Positions 35,401-47,400 of a DNA stretch of 64,000 nt are shown here, in pieces (position 1 is the stretch's first letter; each line of letters begins with the position of its first letter). The notes under the pieces are model-generated. The model made no database searches. It had not been told where the DNA came from and saw only the letters and a list, made by a program, of their open reading frames with translations. The stretch lies in contig OY365810.1 of the NCBI GenBank assembly GCA_959347315.1, positions 15,680,500 to 15,744,499 of the forward strand. Direction: 5' to 3'. This DNA comes from Bimastos eiseni. Lineage: Eukaryota; Annelida; Clitellata; Crassiclitellata; Lumbricidae. The position numbers were made by a program, and so were the translations under genes.

Positions 35401-37330
35401 ATTTTGACGTAGCACTCGTTAAACTGACGTACATTTAGGCTTATCTATAGTTGTCTGTGATTGAACGTTATTAGACGTTACAATCAGAGGGGTATAAGCA
35501 GATACTCTAAACAATAATAGCCTACATTATGCTCTCAATCTCTCATTCACTTTAACCGTACTTCTCGCTCATAAGTATACGATCTCTGCTGCGTCCATAT
35601 TATTTCAGTTTCGATCTTACTTTCAGTCTCATGTTTGTCGTACTTTTTATCAACCGAACGGCATATTTTCTTCATAGCATTGTATAATAGCCAAATTCTC
35701 TCTGCGTCGGCCTATCTAATAATAATTTGCTCGATACACTTGTCTATCTGTCATTCTATGTGCCTCCTTATCTATCAATTGATGTATAGATCTGTTTATT
35801 CATGCATCTATCAATTTATCTAATATTTCTTTCTCAGTCTTATCTATCTAGATATCTATCTGTGTATGTAGGCCTACCTATTGATCAATTGAGTTATCTA
35901 TATGTGCATCAATTTATCTAGTTATCAATTCATCCATTTCTTTATCTGTAATTTCTCTCTTACTCTACCTTATCTATCTATCTCTATAGGTCAGTCTAAT
36001 ATTTATCTATCTCCATTTATCATCTATGACTCTCTTTATTAATCTATCTATCTATCTATCTGTCTATCTATGTATCTATCTGTCTATCTATCTGTCTATG
36101 CAGTCTTTCTTTCTGTATCTGTCATGTCTATCTATCTATCAATCAATCTCCATTTAGGCCTAGGCCTATCATCTATTTCTCTCTCTCTATCTCTTACACC
36201 CAATCGCTAACTCTGTCTTTTGTTTTTTTCTCAATCTTCAAACTACATGTACGTGTCTCTTTTTCACTCTTTCGCTATCGCTGCAGTGTATATGTTCTCT
36301 CGCTCTCCGCTTTCTCTCATTCAGTTTCAATCCAAGTAAAAGCAAATAACTCAAATTGGAAATTTCTAAAATTGACCTATTTGTGGGTGATGCAAAACTT
36401 GTGATGACTTTCTACTGCCTGAGAGCTGCAATGAATGGCCTACGGAGACCTTTGCCAACACCTCCTCGTGGTGGTCTCTGGGCGTGCAGTTAATCCAACT
36501 GGTTGACTGCATGGCGAAGATTGGCAGCAGCACGTTGCTATTCTATGTCTGTTTTCAGGATAGTGTGCTGTGCTGTTACTGCTGCATGTACTATCTGATG
36601 ACCAAGCTAGCTCTTAATTTACAAACGGTGGTGACAATAGGCCTATCTTATTTAGGTAAGCTTACTTCTATGCGTTAACGTTTCGCAGCAAAGTTATCCA
36701 CTGTAATGACAATAGGCCTACTAGTAAGTTACTAATAAATAAATATATATATATATATACCTGTAAGGCGATAGCAATCAATAACTAAAACATCGCACCA
36801 TTATTTGACTAGGCCTACTGGGTCCCATCAACACACGTCTTCATGAGAATCTTGGCACTTCAGGTATCTCACATAGTTTAAAGAGAAACACGTACAACAC
36901 AGGTCTAGCATGTAACATTCGACAGCTGCATTCAAAAACATTCTGTACAATCATGATCAATTTGTAGATCAAAGCTGAAGATCACATGATACTGCTTATC
37001 TTCTAGGATGACATTTGCGTAGGCCTACATTGCACTTAGCACAGACGATCTGCCGTTCGCCAGTTTCCTTGAAGGCTTTAGCAAACTAAATTTCAATGAG
37101 CATGGTCATGCTTCAATAAGAATAGTCATGGTTGGTAGAGTATCATTTTCATTTGTAAACACATTCTTTAATCTTGCTTATTGTTGCCAGATACAGTGAG
37201 AGTCGAAGGAGGACACAGACAGCTGGGAAGGAGGACAAGTGATCCAGTCATCTTCGGTTCCTTAATTATGATCTACGGAGCACAAGGCCCTGTCGAATCA
37301 GATGGAAAAATCCTTACTTTGCTGCATCGA
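35401..37330. other. Intergenic, (TATC)n-rich, no gene recognised
   Basis: 35740-36200 is a long, interrupted TATC/TCTG simple repeat. The remainder is AT-rich with six TAGGCCTA octamers between 36155 and 37020 and one at 35869. Short frames at 36484 and 37181 have no recognisable content. Confidence 0.6.
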
Positions 37331-37404
37331 ATAAAAAACATCAAACACAGCATGGTAAAGAGCTCCAACTCGTTTATATAATATTATAAGTTAAGCTTGA
37401 TTTC
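37331..37404. repeat. Long inverted repeat, left arm
   Basis: 74 nt, the reverse complement of 37883-37962 with two substitutions. The right arm has 6 additional bases where TA has become TAGGCCTA. The loop is about 478 nt. No target duplication was found at the outer ends, so it may be a foldback element or an inverted local duplication. Confidence 0.9.
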
Positions 37405-37882
37405 TATTAGAATGGAGGGAGCTGCGATAAAAAAACAAAATTAATAAAGACTAACGGTTTGAGCTTCTGGAAATTAACATGTACCCTACCACAGTACGTA
37501 GTCGTGCCAAAACGATCGATATTTTTATCTCCGACACAACATGGTTTATCAACACAATTTTTTATTATCCCAATTTGGCATCGACAAAGAAATCCAAATT
37601 TAATCTCAAACTTCCAGACAATGGCCGTACATTCTATCACTAATCGCTTTTTTAAACGACAATCCACCAGTACAAAAACAAAACCGCCTCGATACAGCGA
37701 AAGATTTGAAATATCTAAAACTATATATTGCACAGGGCTGCAAACATGTTTTTTGGTTATTTGGTTTTTTACGAAAAAAGAAAAGATACGAAAAATAGAA
37801 ATATTTGTTTTTTGGTTTTAAAATAATTTTATTCAATTCACAGATATTACTATTATATTACTAATTGTGTGTTATTCAGTCC

Positions 37883-37962
37883 GAAATCAAGCTTAACTTA
37901 TAGGCCTAATATTATATAAACGAGTTGTAGCTCTTTACCATGCTGTGTTTGCTGTTTTTTAT
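37883..37962. repeat. Long inverted repeat, right arm
   Basis: 80 nt pairing with the left arm. The extra 6 nt are part of the TAGGCCTA at 37901-37908. Confidence 0.9.
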
Positions 37963-38750
37963 ATTGTGACAAAATCCAAATAAAAACTAAAAAACAAAAT
38001 AAAAACAAAAACAAAAAACTTTTGATTTTAAAAATCTTGTTTTTGTACCTCTGATATTGCATGAGCGATGTCCGTTAGCGAATCTGATGAAATCGTCAAA
38101 ATTTATCTAGAGCATTCCTTCAGCGTAGCACACGCTGTAGTTTATCAAGGTGGAAGCAGATGGTCTAGTTGTGATAATGGAAGTGGCGGCAGCAGTACCA
38201 GCAACATGTTAACGTGCCACGCGTCAGACTGACTATGCTGCACATTATTTTTCGATGATTTCAATTTGGTCTACGAGCACATCGAATAAGTACGAGTGAA
38301 GACGAGACAAGTGTCTTGTCTTAATTTTCAAGACGAGGCATATGCGTACGTCTCATAACATGAGTCTTAGAGTAGTTAAAATTAGACATTACGTCCTATA
38401 CAGCACTCGAAACAGCTATGCTGCTAGGGACCTATCCTCCTCTCTCAGACTCTTAAGTCTTGAATCTTTTAATCAAAAATTAATTTGGCGCAGAGCTTAT
38501 ATCCATACTATTCTGAAAACGTCTAGCAACATGTTAATTTTTTTCTAAAAAGTGGACATGAACCTAGGTCTATATGGTCACGAAATTACATATGTTTAGG
38601 CCTAATAGGTAACAACATGCAGGTGACTTGATTCCTGGGATTCGATCAATCTCAAGGAAGCTTGGTCCTTGGGTAGGCCATTATACTGTACGTTAATAAT
38701 GCCACAACATTTGACGATACACTTGCAAACCAAGCAACCAAACAGTGATT

Positions 38751-38762
38751 AAGATGGCGGAC
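38751..38762 (+). promoter_or_regulatory. YY1-like promoter motif AAGATGGCGGAC
   Basis: Matches the AAnATGGCGGC-type site often found just downstream of start sites of animal housekeeping genes. It lies 2.6 kb before the AGBL5 start codon on the same strand. Its ATG opens a frame of only 11 codons. Promoter role is inference. Confidence 0.35.
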
Positions 38763-40154
38763 AGTGTGGCTTTTAATTATACGTTTTAATGATTTTATTT
38801 GAAATATGGACATGCAGAAGAAAACACATCCATGACTGTAATAGATTAAGGGTTATTTAATCGACACGCCTGCCAAAATTCTAGCTTTTTCATCTGCAGA
38901 CACATTTTCTGAAGTGCGTTAGATTGGTTCTGTGTAACAATCAACAGCTGACTACTGAATTATGAATTGATTTTTATCAAAATTCTCAAAAGGTGAGTTT
39001 AGAAGAAAGGCAGCACCACAGGTGCGCTTATAGCACAATTGTCTTTTCCTGTACTATAAACGGTATTGTTGGCGTTCGTCTCTTTCTATCTAGAACTAAA
39101 ATAAATCCGTTACCAAGACAACGTTGGTGAATACAAATAGTAATATGCAAAAGTTTGGAATCACATTTTCTATAGGATTTCTTAGCTTGCAATGTTATGA
39201 TTTTTAGAGCTGACACAGTTTATTCTGTATAGTATTATTATATGGTGTAGTCGTTCTCTTCGCTCTGCTGAGAGGGGGTTCTTGTGGTTCCATTTGCCGT
39301 ACAGCAGCTATGCAAAACAGTGCATTCGCTGGATTTGGAATGGCCTTGCTTTGGAGTTACACATGTTTCCTAAATCGTGTGGTGCTTTTATGGTCATTTG
39401 AACACTTGCCTTTATGTTCGGGCTTGATCGAGTTGGGAGCACTTTTGAGTAGTTACCTTGAAGGGCGCTATATAAATGTTTATGGTCATGTTAGCCATTG
39501 TGAGGTTTGGCTGGGGTTAGTACATTGTTCTGCAGTTGTAATCTCTTCATGCCTTTTTATTCAGGATGGAGCTGGGATCACTTTTTAGTAGTTACCTTGA
39601 AATAGTGCAATATAAATGTTTGAATGCAAGAATGAGTGAATTAGAGGGACTGTATTTAGCTTGTGGGGAATATTCCTCCACATGCCACATTAGGAGATTG
39701 CTACTGCAGAGCATTTTTTAGTATTTGTCTGAAGACAGTACTAATCCTAGTCAAAGGCTAATATGACTCTAACCGACCCTCGCAAGTTCTAACCTGACCT
39801 TAAACAAGCCTCACGAGTGCCAATTGATAGGAAAGTAGCAATTAGACAATGGTTTTGGTGGTGCAAATACTGAATTAATGAAGCCACAGAAGTAAAAGTT
39901 TTGTTTGCTCAGCGTCGAAATATACTGCCGCAGAAGATTATTCGTTTAGCTTTGAGATTGTTAACTTTGAATGTCATATTGGCACTGGTTCAAGTACATG
40001 TACAGTTGTACTTATACATCAACTTCCTCCAAGAAATGAGGATTTTACGTCAGAGTTCAGTCAAAGGGTTTGTTTCATCAGCCAATCATGTAGGAGACAT
40101 CTCACACACGTAAAGTAACCTTAAAGATATCCAAATTACATCCAGCAATCAAGT

Positions 40155-40240
40155 GCAAGCTGTTCAAGTGACCAATTGCTTAGAGCACTTGACCTGTGAC
40201 ACAGAGAGTATGGGTTCGAGAAAGTTATTACGAACTTGTG
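40155..40240 (+). repeat. tRNA-like SINE trace
   Basis: Box-A-like gaccaattgcttagagca and box-B-like gggttcgagaa at tRNA-like spacing. It does not carry the body of the SINE at 9443. Confidence 0.4.
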
Positions 40241-41330
40241 CACGCACACCACTGTATGAATATTGGTGTACTTTTAGTAAGCGCTGAGAAGTGTAAAATA
40301 GGTGCTGAAGATCAAGTAAAAGTGTTGAATGCTGCATAATTACAGTTTATTTGGTTGTAACCACTAATTTTGAGAGCAGATGACAGTTTGAGAGCAGTTT
40401 AATGACATGATGTTAACAACAGCATTCCCAGGTTGCGAGTCATAATATGGTTTCTTAGATCTTGGCACTTATCTGAATGTTAATTTTAAAATGGTGGAAC
40501 ATGCAGGTCCTACTTTTGCAAACTGCATCAGAGCAACATTTATTTTTTTTTACCTTTACCCTTTATTGTTTAGTCATAATTCACTTGGACTATTTTAATG
40601 CTGTCAAAGCAAACCTGGAAAATTTCACATTTGACTGCTTCAGTGTATTTTCAGCTATGCAACTTATGGAGTGGCTAACCTTACAAAATTCTTGCATGTT
40701 CCTTTTGGGCAAGTCTCAGTGGTTGGTTTGACCCAGAAATACATCAGACAGTTTGTGTTTCTCTTTCAAACCAACTCTGCCGTTTGCTGCACATGGGGAC
40801 CATTTTGGTTCTCTGCTTCCATACAGCAACTGGACGACACACTGTGCTTTCTTGTGCATTGGATTTTCCTTTGGGAAATTCAGTTAAATTCGTCATTAAA
40901 TTAGAACTACTGCCACACTGTCAGTTTATCTTATGAACCAACTCTTTAGATCTGTTTTCATTTGCTAATAAATTGGTTTTCTATAGGTATCCAGACGCAT
41001 TAATAGATGCCTCAGGTGTTTAAATAATTAGTCATTAATGGTTCTATATTTTTTGCATGATTACAAGTTTATTGTTTCCAAATCATGTGATTGTGACATA
41101 CCTGTTCTATTCAATTACCTTTCTCTTCTTCTTGAACTCAAGCCGCCATTGTAGTCGTGCACCGATGTTAATGATGATACTGAATGGAAGTGTCTGATGG
41201 GATCAATGCAAAGCCAAAGCCATTGATGACCCTCAGCATCTGTCTATCCAGTGGATAATATTTGTCCATAGGAGGTGTACCACTAATTCCCTACAAAGTA
41301 ACGCTGGCCTCTTATGCTGACAATTTGCAG

Positions 41331-41433
41331 ATGGAGTTTCGTTTTGGTGGTCTGACCTTCACATCAAAGTTTGACTCTGGTAACCTTGCAAATGTGGAAA
41401 AGGTTTCCAAAGATGACGAAGAGACAGATCAGA
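41331..41433 (+). CDS. AGBL5: AGBL5 exon 1 (start codon)
   Basis: ATG opens [20 protein letters not shown], the conserved CCP5 start, so this is the initiator. It ends CAGA|GTACGG in phase 1. Confidence 0.9.
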
Positions 41434-44400
41434 GTACGGTTCGATTTGTTTCTTTGCCTTTTGTCACCTATTCTTAGTCTTCCTGTGACACAGTCGTGTT
41501 AGAATCACATGTTCAGATGTATTTTTTAGTTTAATGGTTTCAATTTGTACATGAAACTGTTGGTTCAGCCTTGGAAATTGCATATGGTTTTTAATGGCAG
41601 AAAATAACGAATTTAACTAATACTGGACAAAATTCAGCCACTCCAAAGTCACATACAGGCAATTCAAGTGTGAGGACTTCAGAATGTTGTTTCCCAGTAG
41701 CTGTTAATGCCTTCTCATCATTACATGATAAATCCTTTATGATTAGATTGCTTAGTCAATCAACTCCAATCAGTCGGTTGATTGGTCGATCAGTTGGCCA
41801 TGTTATCTGCAGAAGGTCAGACGGCCAGGCAGGATGGGGTGTTAACATATTGCCTTTTACTATAGCATCCAGAGTTTAATTCCAGTATTGAAAATAATGA
41901 AATAATGCTACCTAACTGTGATCATGTTTGAGAAAACCCTCACAAAGTTGCAACGTCACTTAATTTGTGAAAATGCACTTTGAAGGATAATATGCATAAA
42001 ATGGTCAGACTGAGTTCTGCATATTTATATTCCCTTTTGTGTAGCCTTCAAACTCTAAGTACTCATGTTTAGTTTGCTTTCTATGTGCTTTTATTTTCAA
42101 CTAAACGAAACTTGCTGCGTCCAAACTGCAGCAAAACTTATTTATCCTCTCTCTTGGTTCCTTTGATTGATGTCATCTGTGTCTTTAATTCTGGAAATGG
42201 CAAATTGATCAACTATGTTCACTCAGTATGTAGCGGATAATGTACGCGATTCTGTTAGTAATATTCTGTTGTTTGCCTTTTGTTACGTTTACAGCTGGAC
42301 AGTCGATGCCAACATCTATGATCTCACCAGGAGTTGAAATTAAACCAGATTTTGAGTTCAATGTTTGGACGCAGCCAGACTGTGCAGGAACCCAGTATGC
42401 AAATGGAAACAGGTTAGCATGTCATTAGCATGTCATTTGCATGTATTCAATCATTTACATAATGCCTTTCAAAAGCATTCTTTGCCAGTTTACCTCTCTT
42501 TAGTAGTTCAGTAAGAATGAAAGTTCAATCACAGGTGAACGGTGAGATGCTCTTGCACACACAATGTCTGTTGATCATCAAGTTGCTTTGTCCAAATATC
42601 TCTTAGCCCTTTGTGTTTGTCATACATTCTGGATGACCATGATGATGAATACGATGATTTCTAACACGGCACGTGTTGTTACAAGGGCGCCAGATAGACT
42701 AGATTTTACAATTGAGTTCTTTATGAATGCCACTGCTAGTTCCATTTAAATCCTTCTCTCAATTAGTTTGAAGTAAACCTGTGCAACTCTGTAGTTGCAA
42801 CTCTTTGTATAATGACTTTAAACTTGACTTCAAAAGGTCTCTATCACTAGACAGTAACTGCTTCTATGAAGTAGTTAGAGTGCCTGCTATTTAGGCATGC
42901 TAGATGCAGATAATTGAGGAATATGACTGCAATTTTTTTTGTTTTATAAAGGTTCCTGAACCAAATGATATCAGGACCATCTATCATCATCATTGTCACC
43001 AACACAGCTCCTGGTGCCACCATCGCCACCATTGTCACAGATATTTTGTTTTATTTAAATCTTTTAGGTCTTGGTTCTACTTTGGTGTTCAAGGCGGTCC
43101 AGCAAGCAAAATCATTAAAATCAACATCATGAACATGAATCGCCAGGGAAAACTTTACAGCCAGGGACACTTACCGATGGTCAGAACGCTTCCAGGCCGA
43201 CCAAAGTGGGAACGCATACGAGAGAAACCTGTGTTTGAAGTAAGAGGCCATTTCTGCCATCATCATCATCATCATTACCATCATCATGATTGCCATTATC
43301 ATCATTACCAGCATGATCATCATCACCACCATCATTATCATCATCGTCATCATCATCATCGTCACTGATATTTTGTGTTGCCTGATTGATTTTGTTGAGA
43401 CTTGGTTTTTCTTTGGGATTTGAGTAAGTCCATTGGGCTAAGCCATTGAAATCATGAATGTCAGGCTAGTTAAACAATATATGCAATGGACAACTACAAA
43501 CTAGACAACTGGCTGCCATTCGTTGAAGTGTTGACATTAACTGGTGTCTGATTGGTTGAGTACTTATCGTGTAATGAAGATTGAAGCTTCTCTTGAATCA
43601 TGTACTAAATAGTGAACTTGACCAAGTTCTTAATGCATTGTTGCTAATCAGCAAGCTCCCACACACATGCAGAACTCAACCAAGGGGTATCCCAATCAGA
43701 ACTGACAGGAGACTTAACGTTCAGAGTTCCCGGACTACATAGTAACAAAGACAAGGAATGAGGGCAGGTGAAGAGGGTTGTTAGAGGACACGAGCCCAGC
43801 AGAAGGCAGTCCTTTATCAATGGTAGGAGGCCTAGTCTCGGTATCCCTGTGCCATTGGAACTGTAGTGCCAACAATTGTTTGTAGAAGGTAACAGCAGTC
43901 GAACAGTTGGCAACATTACATGGACTCACTTGGCCTTTCCAGGTGGAGCTTAATGTTGCAGTAAGCTGAAACCACTTGACTGAATGGGTCCATGGTGATA
44001 TGCAATGCTTTGATAACAATGTCCAAGGACTGTATCCATGAGCCATATCTCTCAGATAGGGAGATATGGCTCTATGAACATGTACTAGGCTACATTACAT
44101 TACAAGAAGCCATTGATGGAGGCTTTGTGCATTAGGATTCAGTTGCAATAGAAGTTATAAATTAGAATTATATTTTAAGTCAGAACGTGTGCAAATTATC
44201 CAACAAAATTCACTTAGTACTAACTAACTTATAAAAAAAATGACAAGCTTGAGAAACATATGACCATTGACCATCTTTACAACATCATAGGCAGTGGTTG
44301 CAATTGTGTTATAAAGGAAAATTAAGATTAAAGATAAATTGTTATAAAGTTACTAGCTTTTAGGCTTACTCATGGCTGAGAAATTCAGTGTCCTGTGCAC

Positions 44401-47400
44401 TGTTACTAATATATTTAGTTGCATATGACATCTTATAATAAACTTTCATTTTGTGCTCTTTGGCCTTGCCTGTGAAGTAATGGCATGAAAGCTTATCATC
44501 TAAAAACGAGTAGGGTTCAGTTAGTTTGATTACATAGGTAACAATGATTTTTAATTGATGCTTTGTTTTGCATTTTCTTTTCTTTTAGACCGCCAATAAC
44601 AATTTTGTGCTGAGTTTCACCCACCGCTTCTTTGAGTCTCGAACATCTGTCACCTACTTTGCATTCTCATATCCTTGGTCCTGCGATACATGCCAGGAGA
44701 GACTGAAAGAGCTTGATGAGAAATTCAAAAGCGCAGCTGAGCTCAACTCCAAGAGGTCTGCAGCAATCAATCACATTATTGGCTTTAAAACGGTTTTCTT
44801 TTCCACCAAGCTAACAAAATTTGTTTGGTATCAGTTGGTGCTATGGTATTACAAAAGTATTGCTCTTTGGTTTATCCTTTTTTTAAAATGATGTCTAATT
44901 TAGTAACTGATGTTAACAGTTTTTCTGTGGTTGCTCAAAACTAGAGGGCTTATGTTGATTATCAGATTTAAGTCTAGTCCATGGGTCATAGTGCGATTAT
45001 GTAATAGGTTCTGAGTCGTGTGATCAAGATGTCAGATTGGCCATGTCAAACACTGTGCAAGCACCACTAAGCACTTTGAAATGGTTGAGGCTGTATTGTG
45101 TAGATGTATACATAGATTGAACTGAGCCCATTTTCTCTGTTTGGACATAGATTCTTGATATTTTTATGCCTGCAGTCCTCTCCAGTGAATGGTGTACTTT
45201 GAGGTGCACAACTGGCTCACAAGCATTTTTATTATTGATAATGTTATTTAATTATAATAATGATGATGATAATTATTACTATCTCCTAGCAATTTTTGCA
45301 TCCTCTGGGAATATGACTACCTTGTTACCTTGTGCTGTCATTTTTTTCTCTGAAATCTAGCGACCGTCATGATCAACCTTCTATATGTCTTTCTTTCTGA
45401 AGTTGCGTCTCTTAATTCCCCCAGGCTCATTCCAGTTTTTACGTGTATCTCATTCATCTATTTTTTTTCTTGGCGCCCCCATTTCTTCCTTCCTCCTCCA
45501 CACCCCAGCATAATTTCCTTTTTCATTCCATTTTATCGCATAACATGTCCGAAAAACCCCAGCTTCCTTCTCAACGCTGTTTTTTATAACGTCTCATCAT
45601 TCTCAACTCCAATCTTCCTGCATACCTCTTCATTTGTCTTCTTCTGCGTCCATGATATTTTCTGCATCTTCCTCCGTATTCACATTTCGCATGCATTGAT
45701 CTTCTTCTCCATGTCTAAAGTTGTCATTGTCCACATCTTGCGGCCATATAGTACTGTAGGGAAGATCATTGCTCTCAATAATATTTTTTGTGTCTATGCT
45801 CACATGTTTGTCTTTCCACATCTTTTCCAGACCGTTCATTGCCACCCTTCTTTTTATTTCCGAGTCACATTTTCCCTCTTTTTGCTATTAGTGATCCCAG
45901 GAACGTGAAGCTTGTTACCACCTCTATTTCCTCTCTATCTCAAAACTGTCCCAATCAGCTGTTGTCATTATCTTTGTTTTATTTATTATAGTGATTATAA
46001 TAATATTGATAATGATAATAATATTTCCAGTAATTGTTAATATGTATCCGTCACTGCAATTTTGTGACCTTAAAAGATAGTTGTTCTCGGTCCCAGATGA
46101 CGAAGCCTGACTCTGCGAACAACTGGCATAATACCTTGATAATAATCTTTAGGTCCTAAGGGAATGAGTATGAGGTCTGATTGATGTTTTTATTGGTCTT
46201 CTAGTGTCAAAAGTAGCATCTACTATCATCATGAGCTTCTATGCCACTCCTTGGAGTGTCGTCGTGTCGATCTGATTACCATATCTGACTGCCATGGCAT
46301 ACAGGATGTGGAGGAGCCAAGATTCGACAAGAACCTCTTTCCTGACGTTGATTCCAAGCGTTGCAAAGCCTTTGTTGGAAAGAAGGTTTGACATGTCTCT
46401 ATGTGATACCTATCTTAATACTCTAGAACAGTGCTTCTCAAACTGTTTTTGAGCTACTAACCAGAAACTACATCTTCAGTTTTACTTTGGATGGGTGCTT
46501 CTTTTCAACATCAACTCACATGTATACATGTATGTGACCTATGACATGTTATATTTATAATTTATGTTTCAGAATATGGTCATTATTTATTAGCCCTATG
46601 TTTTTGTTTCTGTTGCATGTTGAAACTGTTTGTTATGATTGACCACTGTTCGTCTTCTTACATTTATGTTTCATTTTACAGTTTATTTGAGTGCGATGAA
46701 AATTGTGATTCCAGCCACCATCTGCATAACTGTGCCAGACCACAGGCAATTAGGTTGAGTAGCAATGCTCTAGCATAATATTATCAGAAGGCTTTCAGAA
46801 TCAATCAATCACTCAATGCAATTTATATAGTGCCTCTTCAAGATAACTATGCAGAGGCATAGTCCTGGTCAAGGAGGAAAGTCTTGAGAAGTTTATAAAA
46901 AGAGCCGCCACAGAGGTCACGCTGGAGAGAGCGCAGGGCGGATGTGAGACTATTCCAAACACTGGGATCCACTGTGTGTTCATGTTGCAACTGTAGAGGA
47001 GTGAGCTTTAAGTGGAAGGTGCATATGTGTAGTGGAAGTTGCTGTTTTCATATTGCCATAATTGATCATGTTTGTTAAATTGAAAACGTGAGCTAGCTTC
47101 AGTGCTTTTTGGCTATTTGCTTCTCAGTTGTTTAGCTGCACTCTAGGTAGATGATGATTTGAGCTGCATAGAGGTCATGAAATTAGATGGCATTAAATTG
47201 GATTTCGACATCTGTTTCATTCTTGACTCTGATTAAGCTGAGTTTAGTTGATCTTTCCAAATCATTGAATCATATTAATTTGGTTCATCGGTGTGAGTAC
47301 ATCTGTTTTACTGCGATAGCCAAATGCACATCTGAATTTTATTTCCTCTCTTATTGACCTCAATCTTATTGATCTCAATCTGTGTTCAGTTTTGGCTAAG

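Larger units (their letters stand above)
37963..41330. other. Intergenic to AGBL5 5' region
   Basis: AT-rich with no recognised protein. It includes a YY1-like site (38751), two LINE-tail-like stretches at 39330-39490 and 39540-39640 with GCGCTATATAAATG or a diverged form, and a tRNA-like SINE trace at 40160-40230. A 5' UTR exon of AGBL5 could lie here but cannot be placed. Confidence 0.55.

Noticed and set aside
42904..43368. His-rich 154-codon protein
   Set aside because: Its middle is AGBL5 exon 3; the His-rich part is a CAT microsatellite after the splice donor.
45369..45908. 179-codon plus-strand open frame
   Set aside because: It is antisense to a decayed LINE reverse-transcriptase end that reads sensibly on the minus strand; hydrophobic composition is a by-product.
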